Assembly (NCBI GenBank): GCA_963747735.1
Contig: CAVVGE010000019.1
Coordinates: 372,001-436,000 of the forward strand
Source of the DNA: AP-15 sp963747735
Lineage (GTDB): Bacteria; Pseudomonadota; Alphaproteobacteria; ATCC43930; CGMCC-115725
Direction: 5' to 3'
DNA: 64,000 nt
Part shown: positions 17,089-30,201 of the stretch, piece by piece
Numbering within the stretch: the first letter of the stretch is position 1
Layout: the number at the start of each line of letters is the position of its first letter
Position numbers and translations under genes: made by a program
The notes under the pieces: model-generated
Seen by the model: the letters and a program-made list of their open reading frames with translations, nothing else
What the model was told of the DNA's origin: nothing
Databases searched by the model: none

Positions 17089-18051
17089 ATGATTGCTGAC
17101 CTCGCAGCGAGCTCGAGCGCCGAGATCTGCGTGGGCGTGGACGAAGCAGGGCTGCGTCTCGACCGCCTGCTCGTGCTCCATCTCCCGACGCTGTCGCGCA
17201 CCCGGCTGAAGCGGCTTATCGAAAGCGGCCATGTAACGCGGGGCGGCGCCGCATGTCGCGAGCCGTCGCTGCGGGTCCAGCCGGGCCAGAAGTTTATCGT
17301 GGCTCTTCCCGAACCCGAAGACGCTGCTCCGGCGCCGCAAGGGATGGCGCTCGACATCCGGTTTGAAGACGCGCATCTGATCGTTGTCGACAAGCCCGCC
17401 GGCCTCGTCGTTCACCCCGCCCCGGGAAATCCCGACGGCACCCTCGTCAATGCGCTGATCGCCCATTGCGGGCCGAGCCTGTCGGGGATCGGCGGGGTAC
17501 GGCGGCCGGGGATCGTGCATCGTCTCGACAAGGATACCAGCGGGCTGATCGTCGTGGCCAAGACCGAAGCCGCGCACCGGGCGCTGTCGGGCGATTTCGC
17601 CGCGCGCCGGATCGATCGCGCATATGCCGCCTTTGTCTGCGGCGTGCCGCTTCCCGCGATCGGCGAGATCATCGGCAACATCGGGCGCAGCCCGGTAAAC
17701 CGCAAGAAGATGGCGGTGGTCGGCGAGGGCAAAGGCAAAAGCGCCCTCACCCGCTATCGGGTCGAGCGCAGCTTCGGCACCGTTGCGGCGCTGGTCGAGT
17801 GCCGGCTCGCCACCGGGCGCACCCACCAGATTCGGGTGCATCTCGCCGCTCGTGGCCATCCGCTGATCGGCGACCCGCTATACGGCCACCGCCGCGCCCG
17901 GGCGGCGGCGCCGATTGCCGCCTTTCGGCGCCAGGCGCTGCATGCCAGGCGGCTCGGCTTCGCCCACCCGGCCGACGGCAGGCCGCTGAGCTTCGACAGC
18001 CCTTTGCCGGCCGATCTTCACGCGCTGTTTACCGATTTAGAGCGACTTTAA
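17089..18051 (+). CDS. rluD: RluA/RluD-family 23S rRNA pseudouridine synthase
   Basis: A 320-residue enzyme. Residues about 18-75 form an S4 RNA-binding domain (GLRLDRLLVLHLPTLSRTRL, IESGHVTRGG). The catalytic domain has VVDKPAGLVVHPAPGN and GIVHRLDKDTSGLIVVAKT, containing the catalytic Asp, then ATGRTHQIRVHLAARGHPLI and GDPLYGH. It isomerises uridines in helix 69 of 23S rRNA if truly RluD; RluC-type specificity cannot be excluded. It is divergent from the small membrane gene by 29 bp and is followed by rpoH, a typical alphaproteobacterial order. Confidence 0.93.
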   Translation: MIADLAASSSAEICVGVDEAGLRLDRLLVLHLPTLSRTRLKRLIESGHVTRGGAACREPSLRVQPGQKFIVALPEPEDAAPAPQGMALDIRFEDAHLIVVDKPAGLVVHPAPGNPDGTLVNALIAHCGPSLSGIGGVRRPGIVHRLDKDTSGLIVVAKTEAAHRALSGDFAARRIDRAYAAFVCGVPLPAIGEIIGNIGRSPVNRKKMAVVGEGKGKSALTRYRVERSFGTVAALVECRLATGRTHQIRVHLAARGHPLIGDPLYGHRRARAAAPIAAFRRQALHARRLGFAHPADGRPLSFDSPLPADLHALFTDLERL

Positions 18052-18162
18052 ACTGGACAAAGTCCTACCATCTCAGTAGGGTTTCACCGGCCGGCGTGGG
18101 GATCGCTGCGCGGTGCGCGGCGTTTGCCCGGTACCGGTATCTACGCGGAGTATGATTTTTCA

Positions 18163-19047
18163 ATGGCATCCCTTTCGGTCCCGTCCGTCTCCTCCGAAGG
18201 AAACCTGAGCCGGTATCTCCAGGAGATCCGCAAGTTTCCGATGCTGGAGCCGGATGAGGAGTTTATGCTCGCCAAACGGTGGAAGGAGCACGAGGATCCG
18301 CAGGCCGCTCACCGGCTGGTGACGAGCCATCTGCGTCTCGTCGCCAAGATCGCGATGGGCTATCGCGGCTATGGCCTGCCGCTCTCGGAGCTGATTTCCG
18401 AGGGCAATGTCGGCATGATGCAGGCGGTCAAGCGGTTCGATCCCGATCGCGGCTTTCGGCTCGCGACCTATGCCATGTGGTGGATCCGGGCGGCGATCCA
18501 GGAATACATCCTGCACTCCTGGTCGCTCGTCAAAATGGGCACGACGGCGGCGCAAAAGAAGCTCTTTTTCAATTTGCGCAAGTTGAAGGGCCAGCTCCAG
18601 GCGATGGAGGAAGGCGATCTCTCGCCGGAAAACCTGAAGAAGATCGCGACCGAGCTCGACGTCCCCGAGGCCGATGTCGTCAGCATGAACCGGCGGCTGG
18701 CGAGCCCCGACCATTCATTGAATGCGCCGCTGCGCATCGACAGCGAAGGCGAGTGGCAGGATTGGCTCGTTGACGAGAGCGAAAGCCAGGAGACGCGCCT
18801 CGGCGAGCGGCAGGAGCTGGGCTTGCGCCGCGACCTCCTGGAAAAGGCGATGACCCATTTGAACGACCGCGAGCGCCACATCCTGAGCGAGCGCCGGCTG
18901 CGCGACAACCCGACGACGCTCGAAGATTTGTCGCAGCAATACCGCATCTCGCGCGAGCGGGTGCGCCAGATCGAGGTGCGCGCCTTCGAAAAGCTGCAAA
19001 AAGCGATCAAGGCCGCCGCGATCGAGCGCCGCCTCGTCACGCACTGA
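18163..19047 (+). CDS. rpoH: Heat-shock sigma factor RpoH (sigma-32)
   Basis: A 294-residue sigma-70-family factor of RpoH length. The start at 18163 (MASLSVPSVSSEGNLSRYLQ) matches the family better than an in-frame ATG 13 codons upstream. Region 2 is AHRLVTSHLRLVAKIAMGYR, GLPLSELISEGNVGMMQAVK and the -10-contacting FRLATYAMWWIRAAIQEYIL. The RpoH box region includes LFFNLRKLKGQLQAMEEGDL. Region 4 is TTLEDLSQQYRISRERVRQIEVRA. It directs transcription of chaperone and protease genes. A small hairpin (CCTAC/GTAGG) precedes it at about 18065-18082 and may separate it from rluD. Confidence 0.95.
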   Translation: MASLSVPSVSSEGNLSRYLQEIRKFPMLEPDEEFMLAKRWKEHEDPQAAHRLVTSHLRLVAKIAMGYRGYGLPLSELISEGNVGMMQAVKRFDPDRGFRLATYAMWWIRAAIQEYILHSWSLVKMGTTAAQKKLFFNLRKLKGQLQAMEEGDLSPENLKKIATELDVPEADVVSMNRRLASPDHSLNAPLRIDSEGEWQDWLVDESESQETRLGERQELGLRRDLLEKAMTHLNDRERHILSERRLRDNPTTLEDLSQQYRISRERVRQIEVRAFEKLQKAIKAAAIERRLVTH

Positions 19048-19132
19048 GCCGGGCGCCAATCCCGCCGGGAGCTGTCGCGCTGGCGCGCCTTGACCCCCGC
19101 GCGGGCGGGCGGGTCATGCGCGCCGCGCGAGC

Positions 19133-19393
19133 TTGCCGTTGACGAGCTCGGGCGTTGGCGGCGACGTTACCATCGACCTGAAAGATGAAGTCCGGCGAGG
19201 GCTTGCTCGGCTGGCGCGGGAGACGAACCGATCGGTCGATGATCTCGTGACCCAAGCGGTCCGGGACTACCTGGAAGTGCAGAAATGGCAACATCGGAAA
19301 ATCGCGGTTGGCATCGCCGCGGCCGATCGGGGCGATTTCGCGTCCGAAGACGAGTTGGCCCGGATTGCCGATAAGTATTCCCGAGCGGGATGA
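19133..19393 (+). CDS. Orphan ribbon-helix-helix (CopG-like) antitoxin, possibly truncated
   Basis: An 86-residue frame whose only available start is TTG at 19133. The core is a ribbon-helix-helix domain: VTIDLKDEVRRGLARLARET (beta strand plus helix) and NRSVDDLVTQAVRDYLEVQK, then a tail typical of type II antitoxins (IAAADRGDFASEDELARIAD). No toxin gene fits in the 72 bp before mfd, and none lies upstream, so this is an orphan or decayed antitoxin. The first ten residues do not look native, suggesting a lost 5' end. Confidence 0.6.
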   Translation: MPLTSSGVGGDVTIDLKDEVRRGLARLARETNRSVDDLVTQAVRDYLEVQKWQHRKIAVGIAAADRGDFASEDELARIADKYSRAG

Positions 19394-19465
19394 GGGTCGT
19401 CTGGACGGCACCGTGCGTTACAACGTAGGCTGCCGAGTCGAAGAGACCATTCACCTCTAGCATCG

Positions 19466-23028
<3,563 letters not shown>

Positions 23029-23032
<4 letters not shown>

Positions 23033-23310
23033 GCGAGGTCCCTGGAGGATGATGAATTGCTGAAACGAAAGAGGAGCCGCGTCACATCGTGATCATACAG
23101 CACCGGCGGCGGGGCGCGGCCGGTGACCCAATCGAAGAGGTCGGCGTCGCTGCACTCGAGCAATGCCTCGTAGCGGTCGAGCTGGCTCTCGTCGAAGAGG
23201 GCGAGATGGGCGTCGGCAAAACGGCCGAGCAGCAAATCGCTTTCCCGCGTGCCGCGATGCCACGACCGGTACGACAGCCGCTTGCGGCGGATAGCTGATA
23301 GAGGGGTCAC
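23029..23310 (-). CDS. sdhE: Succinate dehydrogenase flavinylation factor SdhE
   Basis: A 93-residue protein beginning at a GTG at 23310. The SdhE hallmark RGTRESDLLLGRFAD contains the RGxxE motif needed for covalent FAD attachment to SdhA, followed by LDRYEALLECSDADLFDWVT and GRAPPP. A longer in-frame extension upstream has no family sequence. Its ATGA overlap with mfd indicates co-transcription. It is divergent from recG, and the start codons are only 44 bp apart, so the two promoters must overlap. Confidence 0.93.
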
Positions 23311-23354
23311 TCGGCGCTCTTGGCGGTACCGTCGCGCAGATATAGAGAGTTCGG

Positions 23355-25433
23355 GTGCGTCCCGCCATCCTCGATCGACTGTTCGCACCGGTCACGCTGC
23401 TGCCGGGCATCGGCCCGCAGCTGGCAAAGCTCTTCGATCGCCTCGCCGGGCCGCTAGTCGTCGATCTCCTGTGGCACCTGCCCTCCGGGATCGTCGACCG
23501 CCGTGCCACGCCGCCGGTCCGCGATCTCGTCGCCGGGCAAGTCGCCACCCTCAAGCTCAAGGTCGAGGCGCACGAGCCGGGCACCGGGCGCCGCCCCTAT
23601 CGAGTGCGCTGCGCCGATGCGACCGGCTTTCTGACCCTGGTTTATTTCAATGTCAGGAGCGATTACCTCGCCCGCCTGCTGCCGGTCGGCGCCGAGCGGA
23701 TCGTCAGCGGCCAAGTCGAGCTCTACAACGGCATCGCCCAGATCGCGCATCCCGATCTGGTGCTGCGGCCCGACGAGATCGACCGGCTGAAGCCGATCGA
23801 GCCGGTCTATCCGCTGACTGCCGGCCTCTCTCCGCGGATCCTGCAAAAGGCTGTCGGGGCCGCGATCGAGCGCATTCCGGATTTGCCGGAATGGATCGAT
23901 CCCGGTCTGCGCGCGCGGCGCGGCTGGCCCGGGTGGGCCGAAGCGGCACGCCATGCCCATGCTCCCTCCGGCACGGCCGATCTGTTGCCCGATACCGCAG
24001 CGCGCGAGCGTCTTGCCTATGACGAGGTGTTTGCGAGCCAGCTCGCGGTGGCGCTGGTCCGCGCCCGGCGCCAGCGCCGGCCGGGCCGGGCCACGGTCGG
24101 GTCGGGCAGGCTCGCCGCTCCCGTCGAGGCGGCGCTCGGCTTTTCGTTGACCGGGGCGCAGCGCCTCGCCGTCGCCGAGATCGCCGCCGAGATGGCGCGG
24201 CCGCGGCGCATGATGCGGCTCGTGCAAGGCGATGTCGGCAGCGGCAAAACCGTCGTCGCGCTGCTGGCGATGCTGGCCGCGGTCGAGAGCGGCGCCCAGG
24301 CGGCGCTGATGGCCCCGACCGAGCTGCTCGCCCGCCAGCACCATGCGACGCTGCGGCGTCACGCCGCCGCGGCCGGTGTCGAAATCGGGCTGTTGACCGG
24401 GCGCGAAAAAGGCCGGGCGCGCGAGGCGATAACCGCCGGCCTCGCCTCCGGCCGGATGCCGATCGTCGTCGGCACGCATGCGCTGATCCAGCCCGATATC
24501 GAATTTCGCGACCTCGCCCTCGCGGTCATCGACGAGCAGCACCGGTTTGGCGTCGAGCAACGCCTGGCGCTCGGCGAGAAGGGCAACGACGCCGACACCC
24601 TCTTGATGAGCGCCACGCCGATCCCGCGGACGCTGATGATGACGGCCTATGGCGATCTCGATGTCTCGCGGCTGACCGAAAAGCCGCCGGGGCGGCGGCC
24701 GATCGACACCCGCTCGGTGGCGCTCGAGCGCATCGACGACGTCACCGCGGCGCTCGGCCGGGCGCTCGCAGGCGGCGCCCGCGCCTATTGGGTCTGCCCG
24801 ATCGTCGAGGAATTGGAAACCGCCGACCTCGCCGCCGCGCAGGAGCGCCATGCCGTGCTGGGGGCGCTGTGGCCGGGACGGGTGGGGCTGGTCCACGGCC
24901 GGATGCGGGCGGCCGAGAAGGACCGGGTCATGGCCGGCTTCGCCGCGGGAGCGGTCGAGCTCTTGGTGGCGACGACGGTGGTCGAGGTCGGCGTCGATGT
25001 GCCGGACGCGACGGTCATGGTCGTCGAGCGGGCCGAGCGCTTCGGCCTCGCCCAGCTCCACCAGCTGCGCGGCCGCGTCGGCCGCAGCGACAAGCCCTCG
25101 ACGTGCTTGTTGCTGTACCAATCGCCATTGGCCGAGACGGCAAGGCGGCGCCTGCAAATTCTGCGCGAGACCGAGGACGGGTTCCGCATCGCCGAGGAGG
25201 ACCTGCGGCTGCGCGGCGCGGGCGAGGTGCTGGGGACACGGCAAAGCGGGCTGCCGAGCCTGCGCCTCGCCGACCTTGCCGCGCATGCCGGGCTGGTGGC
25301 GCTCGCTCACGACGACGCGCGCCTCGTCCTCGATCGCGACCCGCATCTCGAAAGCGAGCGCGGCCGGGCGCTGCGCACCTTGCTCTACCTCTTTCGCCGC
25401 GACGAGGCGGTGCAATATTTGCGCGCCGGATGA
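23355..25433 (+). CDS. recG: ATP-dependent DNA helicase RecG
   Basis: A 692-residue branch-migration helicase that remodels stalled forks and Holliday junctions. It begins at GTG with LLPGIGPQLAKLFDRLAG. The wedge/OB domain is VRDLVAGQVATLKLKVEAHE and GFLTLVYFNV. The helicase core has FSLTGAQRLAVAEIAAEMA, Walker A GDVGSGKTVVALLAMLAAVE near residue 292, VGTHALIQPDIEF, the box VIDEQHRFGVEQR near 392, LMSATPIPRTLMMTAYGDLD and QLRGRVGRSDKPSTCLLLYQ. The length is normal. It is divergent from sdhE-mfd, the common alphaproteobacterial arrangement. Confidence 0.97.
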   Translation: MRPAILDRLFAPVTLLPGIGPQLAKLFDRLAGPLVVDLLWHLPSGIVDRRATPPVRDLVAGQVATLKLKVEAHEPGTGRRPYRVRCADATGFLTLVYFNVRSDYLARLLPVGAERIVSGQVELYNGIAQIAHPDLVLRPDEIDRLKPIEPVYPLTAGLSPRILQKAVGAAIERIPDLPEWIDPGLRARRGWPGWAEAARHAHAPSGTADLLPDTAARERLAYDEVFASQLAVALVRARRQRRPGRATVGSGRLAAPVEAALGFSLTGAQRLAVAEIAAEMARPRRMMRLVQGDVGSGKTVVALLAMLAAVESGAQAALMAPTELLARQHHATLRRHAAAAGVEIGLLTGREKGRAREAITAGLASGRMPIVVGTHALIQPDIEFRDLALAVIDEQHRFGVEQRLALGEKGNDADTLLMSATPIPRTLMMTAYGDLDVSRLTEKPPGRRPIDTRSVALERIDDVTAALGRALAGGARAYWVCPIVEELETADLAAAQERHAVLGALWPGRVGLVHGRMRAAEKDRVMAGFAAGAVELLVATTVVEVGVDVPDATVMVVERAERFGLAQLHQLRGRVGRSDKPSTCLLLYQSPLAETARRRLQILRETEDGFRIAEEDLRLRGAGEVLGTRQSGLPSLRLADLAAHAGLVALAHDDARLVLDRDPHLESERGRALRTLLYLFRRDEAVQYLRAG

Positions 25434-25534
25434 GGCGACGGGGTCGATGCGGCTGGCCAGAAATCCGGCGACCGCGTAAATATCCGCGCGGCGCAAGTCC
25501 GACATTGCCGCTCGATTTCAGGAAGGAATTTGCG

Positions 25535-26107
25535 ATGCCTGCCGACCCCAACCACGTGATTCTGACCGGCGAAAACCCGTTCGTCCGGCTCGGCGAGACC
25601 AATGGCGGCCCGCAGACGACAAATGCGAGCTTTTGGCGCATCGTCACCTGCCCCAAGGGGCCGGGGCATGTGCTCTATCTGAAGAGCGAGCTGACCGAAA
25701 ACCGCTGGCGCATCTGGGCCGACAACATCGCGATGGCGCGCTGGCTGCAAACCACCGTGCAAGGCATGCTGAACCCGGAGACCGCGGACATTGCGATCCC
25801 GGTGACCGACGCCGAATTCTTCAAATCGGGCGACCCGCATTACTACTGGACCGAGCGGGTGGTGGCGAGCGACGAGGAGGTGGCGCTGACCTGGTACGAC
25901 ATCGGCGAGCCGCTCTTGGTCCACACCCAGCCGAACGAAGGCGGCCGACGCTATGGCGTGTGCACGCTCTTGGTCCCGGCGCTGGGCGCGCGCCTCACGC
26001 TCAACGGCGAAGAAGCGGCCGGCCGCGCCTTCGCCACCGAGCGCGAAGGCCGCCCGTTCAGCACCTGCGCGCTCGCCTTTTCCGAGAGCTGGACCGAGCC
26101 GCGCTGA
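25535..26107 (+). CDS. Conserved-looking hypothetical protein
   Basis: A 190-residue protein beginning at ATG 25535, with a GGAAGGA ribosome-binding site 8 nt upstream; the frame is open into recG but only this part looks like protein. It has no signal peptide or membrane segment. Aromatic-rich segments include ENRWRIWADNIAMARWLQTT, FKSGDPHYYWTERVVASDEE and EVALTWYDIGEPLLVHTQPN, suggesting a beta-rich cytosolic fold. No family was recognised. It is convergent with the LLM oxidoreductase, and the stop codons are 15 bp apart. Confidence 0.75.
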   Translation: MPADPNHVILTGENPFVRLGETNGGPQTTNASFWRIVTCPKGPGHVLYLKSELTENRWRIWADNIAMARWLQTTVQGMLNPETADIAIPVTDAEFFKSGDPHYYWTERVVASDEEVALTWYDIGEPLLVHTQPNEGGRRYGVCTLLVPALGARLTLNGEEAAGRAFATEREGRPFSTCALAFSESWTEPR

Positions 26108-26122
26108 GGCCGGTCGGGCCGG

Positions 26123-26977
26123 TCAGGCGTTGACGCGGCGCCTCAGCTCGGCCCAGCGGTCGAGAACCGGCAGGATCGCGTCGGCGTTCTCGGCCGGCAG
26201 GCTGACATTGACGCGCACTGCGCCGAGGTCGCGGAACCGTTTGAGCCGGTCGGCGTCCTCGGGCGCGCCGCCGATCGTGATCGGCAACGAATCCGGGTCG
26301 CGCCCGGCCTCGGTCGCCATCTGCCGGAAGCGCGGCATGTATTCGTCCGGGTTGCCGCTCGACGCGTTCGGATACCAGCCGTCGCCATAGCGGATCGCGC
26401 GCCGCGCCGCCCACGGAAAGGCACCGCCGAGGAGGACCGGCGGATGCGGCTTCTGCACCGGTTTCGGCCAGGTCATCATCGTCCCGAACTCGACGAGGTC
26501 GCCGTGGTATTCGGGCTTGGACTGGGTCCAGATCTGCTTCATCGCCTCGATCTGCTCGCGCATCTTCTTCATGCGCGTGGCGAATTCTGTACCGTGGTTC
26601 TCGATCTCCTCACGGTTCCAGCCGCCGCCGATGCCGAACAGAAAGCGCCCGCCCGAGACCTGGTCGATCGAGGCGACCTGCTTGGCGGTCTGGATCGTGT
26701 CGCGCTGGATCACGAGACACACGCCGGTGCCGACTTTGAGCCGCTTGGTCGCCGCTGCGGCAACGCTCAATGTGACAAACGGGTCCATCACGTCGTAATA
26801 GCGCTTGGCCAATTCGCCGCCGCCCGGCGGTGGCGTCTGCCGCGGCACCGGGATGTGCGAATGCTCGGCCGCCCACAGCGAGTTGAGGCCGCGCTCCTCC
26901 ATCGCCACGGCGAGTGCCGCGGGCGAGATCGAATAATCGGTGAAAAAGATCGAAGCGCCGAATTCCATTCCCGTCAT
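26123..26977 (-). CDS. LLM-class (F420/FMN-dependent) oxidoreductase, TIGR03619-like
   Basis: A 284-residue luciferase-like monooxygenase-fold protein. I chose the ATG at 26977 (MTGMEFGASIFF) because the 70-odd upstream residues lack family features. Characteristic blocks are ALAVAMEERGLNSLWAAEHS, DPFVTLSVAAAATKRLKVGT, QVSGGRFLFGIGGGWNREEI, VQKPHPPVLLGGAFPWAARR and YGDGWYP. Such enzymes use F420 or reduced FMN to oxidise or reduce small molecules; the cofactor and substrate cannot be told from sequence alone. The next gene on this strand is the DUF1993 protein upstream. Confidence 0.88.
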   Translation of the reverse strand: MTGMEFGASIFFTDYSISPAALAVAMEERGLNSLWAAEHSHIPVPRQTPPPGGGELAKRYYDVMDPFVTLSVAAAATKRLKVGTGVCLVIQRDTIQTAKQVASIDQVSGGRFLFGIGGGWNREEIENHGTEFATRMKKMREQIEAMKQIWTQSKPEYHGDLVEFGTMMTWPKPVQKPHPPVLLGGAFPWAARRAIRYGDGWYPNASSGNPDEYMPRFRQMATEAGRDPDSLPITIGGAPEDADRLKRFRDLGAVRVNVSLPAENADAILPVLDRWAELRRRVNA

Positions 26978-27038
26978 CCCTTGAATATGGCGCCCCTCCC
27001 GCCGGTGCGACGGAAGGGGCGGATTGCCGACCGAGCCC

Positions 27039-27548
27039 TTAGGAGGGCATCTGGCCCATAAAGTCGCGCTTGCCGATCTCGATGCCGAGACTGCGCAGGA
27101 TGTTGTAGGCCGTCGTGATGTGGAAGTAGAAGTTTGGCATCGCCAAATGATAGAGGTAAGTCTGGGCACGGAAATTGCGCGGCTGACCGCCCTGGACAAT
27201 CGTTACCTGCGAGTTTTCCTTGCCGTCGAGCTGGCCCGGGCTCAGCGTCTTGAGGAAATCGAGGGTCTTGTCGATGCGCGAGTGCATCTCGGCAAAGCTG
27301 TTGTCGATCGGCGGCAGCTGGGGCACATCGACTCCGGCGGCGCGGCCGGCGCCAAATGCATGCTCGCTCGCCTGACGGACCTGCCGCGCCAGCGTGAACA
27401 TGTCGGGATAGAGACGCAAATTAAGCACCGTGGCTTCGTCCCATTTCTTCTCGTCGGCATGCTTTTTCGCCTTGTCGAGCACGACTTTGAGACCGCCGAG
27501 CAGCTGGGTAAACACCGGCACCGACGCGTGATACATGCTGATTGCCAT
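27039..27548 (-). CDS. DUF1993-family protein
   Basis: A 169-residue protein starting at ATG 27548 with GGAGG 8-12 nt upstream. It begins MAISMYHASVPVFTQLLGGL and contains LNLRLYPDMFTLARQVRQAS, SFAEMHSRIDKTLDFLKTLS and YLYHLAMPNFYFHITTAYNI, the blocks of DUF1993, a DinB-like four-helix fold with conserved histidines that could hold a metal. Function is unknown. It precedes the LLM gene by about 60 bp on the same strand, so they are probably co-transcribed. Confidence 0.88.
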   Translation of the reverse strand: MAISMYHASVPVFTQLLGGLKVVLDKAKKHADEKKWDEATVLNLRLYPDMFTLARQVRQASEHAFGAGRAAGVDVPQLPPIDNSFAEMHSRIDKTLDFLKTLSPGQLDGKENSQVTIVQGGQPRNFRAQTYLYHLAMPNFYFHITTAYNILRSLGIEIGKRDFMGQMPS

Positions 27549-27691
27549 AAAACGGTCCTCCACAGGTTGGTCGGGATGGCACGGCCGCCATCTTAGCCGG
27601 GCAGCGGACGAGCGGGAAGGCATTGGCGCGCTCGACGACGCATCGGCCGCGCTCTACTCTGCGACCGGGGCGAGGTTGAGGAGACGCCATC

Positions 27692-27907
27692 GTGGCCAGA
27701 GAGCGGCGACTCGCGGCACGGCAGGTCGAGGAAATCTTTCTCGCCTTTGCCGAAGTGCTGCGCGAGCTGCCGCCCGACATCGAAGCCGGCTGGCTCGACG
27801 CCGAGGGCGATCTGCGGCTGGCGCCCGACATCGGCCGCAAGCTCCGCACCGCGCGCAGCGTGCGGCTCTTGCTGCGCCAGCTGCGCGAAACCCAAAGCGA
27901 GAGCTGA
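27692..27907 (+). CDS. Small helical hypothetical protein
   Basis: A possible 71-residue protein from a GTG at 27692, preceded by GGTTGAGGAG. It is highly charged and helical: RQVEEIFLAFAEVLRELPPD, a short acidic loop (GWLDAEGDLRL), and RKLRTARSVRLLLRQLRETQ. No family was recognised and no partner lies nearby. It is divergent from the DUF1993 gene and followed by a palindromic repeat. Confidence 0.5.
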   Translation: MARERRLAARQVEEIFLAFAEVLRELPPDIEAGWLDAEGDLRLAPDIGRKLRTARSVRLLLRQLRETQSES

Positions 27908-27964
27908 ACGAGCCCGACCCAGCCGATCTCGACCATTTCGGGATGAGCTCGCGACCCACGAAAT

Positions 27965-28037
27965 GCATCTTCCCGGCGCAGGCCCGGCGCAGGCCGGGAC
28001 CCACGGCAGCTATGGATACCGGCCTTCGCCGGTAAGA
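27965..28037. repeat. Palindromic (REP-like) element, type C variant
   Basis: A short inverted-pair element between the small gene and the ABC binding protein. It contains the hairpin ACCGGCCTTCGCCGGT, a small internal duplication of CCGGCGCAGGC, and GGGACCCACGGCAGCTATGG linking the arms. Ends and layout resemble the elements at 29377-29453, 46907-46985 and 59998-60153. Confidence 0.6.
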
Positions 28038-28079
28038 CACGGAAGGTCGGCGGACCTTCGTTCCGATGGAGCTTCTGAC

Positions 28080-29324
28080 TCATTCTCCCGCCTGCTTTGG
28101 CCAGATCGCCTTGGCGGCGGCGAATTCGGAGGGTGCCACGGTCACCGGCTCGCCCTTCTGCCATTGCACGACGATCAGCGGGGCGCCGACGCGGCGGCCG
28201 TTGGCGTCGAATTTGAGCCGGCCGCCGGGGAAGAACCGGGCCGGCCCGGTTGTGGTATCCATCGCGTGGATCGCGGCGTTGACCTTCTCGCGGTCCGCCG
28301 CCCCGGCCGCTTCGAGCGCCGCCGCGACGATCATCACGTGCCCATAGCCGCTGAGGCTGTCCTGGCCCAGCCACGGCTCGCCGGTGCGCTTCTTGAATTC
28401 GGCGACCAGCTGCTCGTCGCCTTTGATCGGCCAGTTCGCCAGCCCGGTCATGACCCCGTCGACGATCTCGGGCCCGGTGACCTTGAGCAATTCCGGGGTC
28501 ACCAATGGGCTGCCGTTGCCGACCACCGGCAAGCGGCCGTGGCCCAGGCCCATCTCAGCCAGCTTTTCGAGGATCAGCGCGTTGTCGGGCACGCTGGAGA
28601 CGATCTCGAACAGAAAATCGGGGTGGGCGGTGCGGATGCCCTGGACGATCGGCGTCGCATCCGACAACGGCGGCGTAAAGATCGGGTGAGCGACGAGCTT
28701 GATCCCTGCCTTGGCGAGCCCGCCCGCGACCATCGGCTTGACAAAGCTCATCGGTGCCGCGGTGTTGTCCTGGATGATCGCCACCGTCTTCGGCTTGGCG
28801 CCGGTCGCTTTGGTCGCCAATGCGACGGCCGTCGGCAGGGTCTGCTCGGCCTGCTCGTTCCCCGGCATCGAGCTCTGGAAGATGTAGTGGAAGCCGCGGT
28901 TGGTGATCGCGTCGGAATAGGAGAGCGTCAGCCACGGCAGATGCGCGCGCTCGGTGACCTCGGTCACCGCCAAGGTGAAGGAGCTGAGCCACGAGCCTTC
29001 GCCGGCGACGAGATCGGGGTATTGCGAGACCAGCCGCTGCGCCGCGTCCTTGGCTTTTTCCGGGGTGTCGCCGGCATCGGCCACGACGAGCTTCATCTTG
29101 GCGCCGCCCAGCGCCTTGATCCCGCCCGCCTTGTTGAGGTCGTCGACCGCCATCTGGGCGCCGGCGCGCACCAGATAGCCCTGCCGCGCCCACGGGCCCG
29201 AAAGCGGGGCGATCAGCGCCATCTCGACATCCTTGGCCTGGGCCGGCGCCGAACCCGGCAACAGCACCGTCGCGGCGATGCCGCCGAGCAGGAACGGCCA
29301 CCACCGATGCTTTCGTCCAACCAT
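28080..29324 (-). CDS. Branched-chain amino-acid-type ABC transporter, substrate-binding protein
   Basis: A 414-residue periplasmic receptor. The signal peptide is MVGRKHRWWPFLLGGIAATV with a cleavage-like APAQAK. The Leu/Ile/Val-binding fold (Peripla_BP_6 type) begins VEMALIAPLSGPWARQGYLV, then GGAKMKLVVADAGDTPEKAK and AITNRGFHYIFQSSMPGNEQ. Such receptors often bind amino acids, amides or aromatic acids; the ligand is not predictable. It is the last gene of the minus-strand livH-livMG-livF run, separated from livF by 170 bp holding a palindromic repeat. Confidence 0.92.
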   Translation of the reverse strand: MVGRKHRWWPFLLGGIAATVLLPGSAPAQAKDVEMALIAPLSGPWARQGYLVRAGAQMAVDDLNKAGGIKALGGAKMKLVVADAGDTPEKAKDAAQRLVSQYPDLVAGEGSWLSSFTLAVTEVTERAHLPWLTLSYSDAITNRGFHYIFQSSMPGNEQAEQTLPTAVALATKATGAKPKTVAIIQDNTAAPMSFVKPMVAGGLAKAGIKLVAHPIFTPPLSDATPIVQGIRTAHPDFLFEIVSSVPDNALILEKLAEMGLGHGRLPVVGNGSPLVTPELLKVTGPEIVDGVMTGLANWPIKGDEQLVAEFKKRTGEPWLGQDSLSGYGHVMIVAAALEAAGAADREKVNAAIHAMDTTTGPARFFPGGRLKFDANGRRVGAPLIVVQWQKGEPVTVAPSEFAAAKAIWPKQAGE

Positions 29325-29376
29325 CGTCCTCTCTCCTTTATCGGTTCCTCAGGGCGCTTTTCGATCATATTGAACC

Positions 29377-29453
29377 GTCATTCCCGCGAAAGCGGGAACC
29401 CAGGGGCCAGCGACATCTCGGTTGCCCGGGACCCCCGCTTGCGCGGGGCGACG
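29377..29453. repeat. Palindromic (REP/BIME-like) element, type C
   Basis: Two inverted hairpins. The left arm has TTCCCGCGAAAGCGGGAA, a CCCGC/GCGGG stem with a GAAA (GNRA) loop; the right arm has CCCCCGCTTGCGCGGGG. The outer ends are GTCATT and an imperfect complement (GACGA). It lies between livF and the binding-protein gene, where it may affect mRNA stability. Confidence 0.75.
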
Positions 29454-29493
29454 AGTAGGGGTGCAACTTAAGGATACTGCTCCAACTGTCCTC

Positions 29494-30187
<694 letters not shown>

Positions 30188-30201
<14 letters not shown>

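Noticed and set aside
15156..17099. Open plus-strand frame of 647 codons opposite the fusion gene
   Set aside because: The minus strand encodes a recognisable methyltransferase/ATP-grasp protein; the antisense frame has no motifs and is long only because of high GC.
18052..18122. Strong terminator between rluD and rpoH
   Set aside because: Only a 5-bp stem (CCTAC/GTAGG) with a short T-run; too weak to call.
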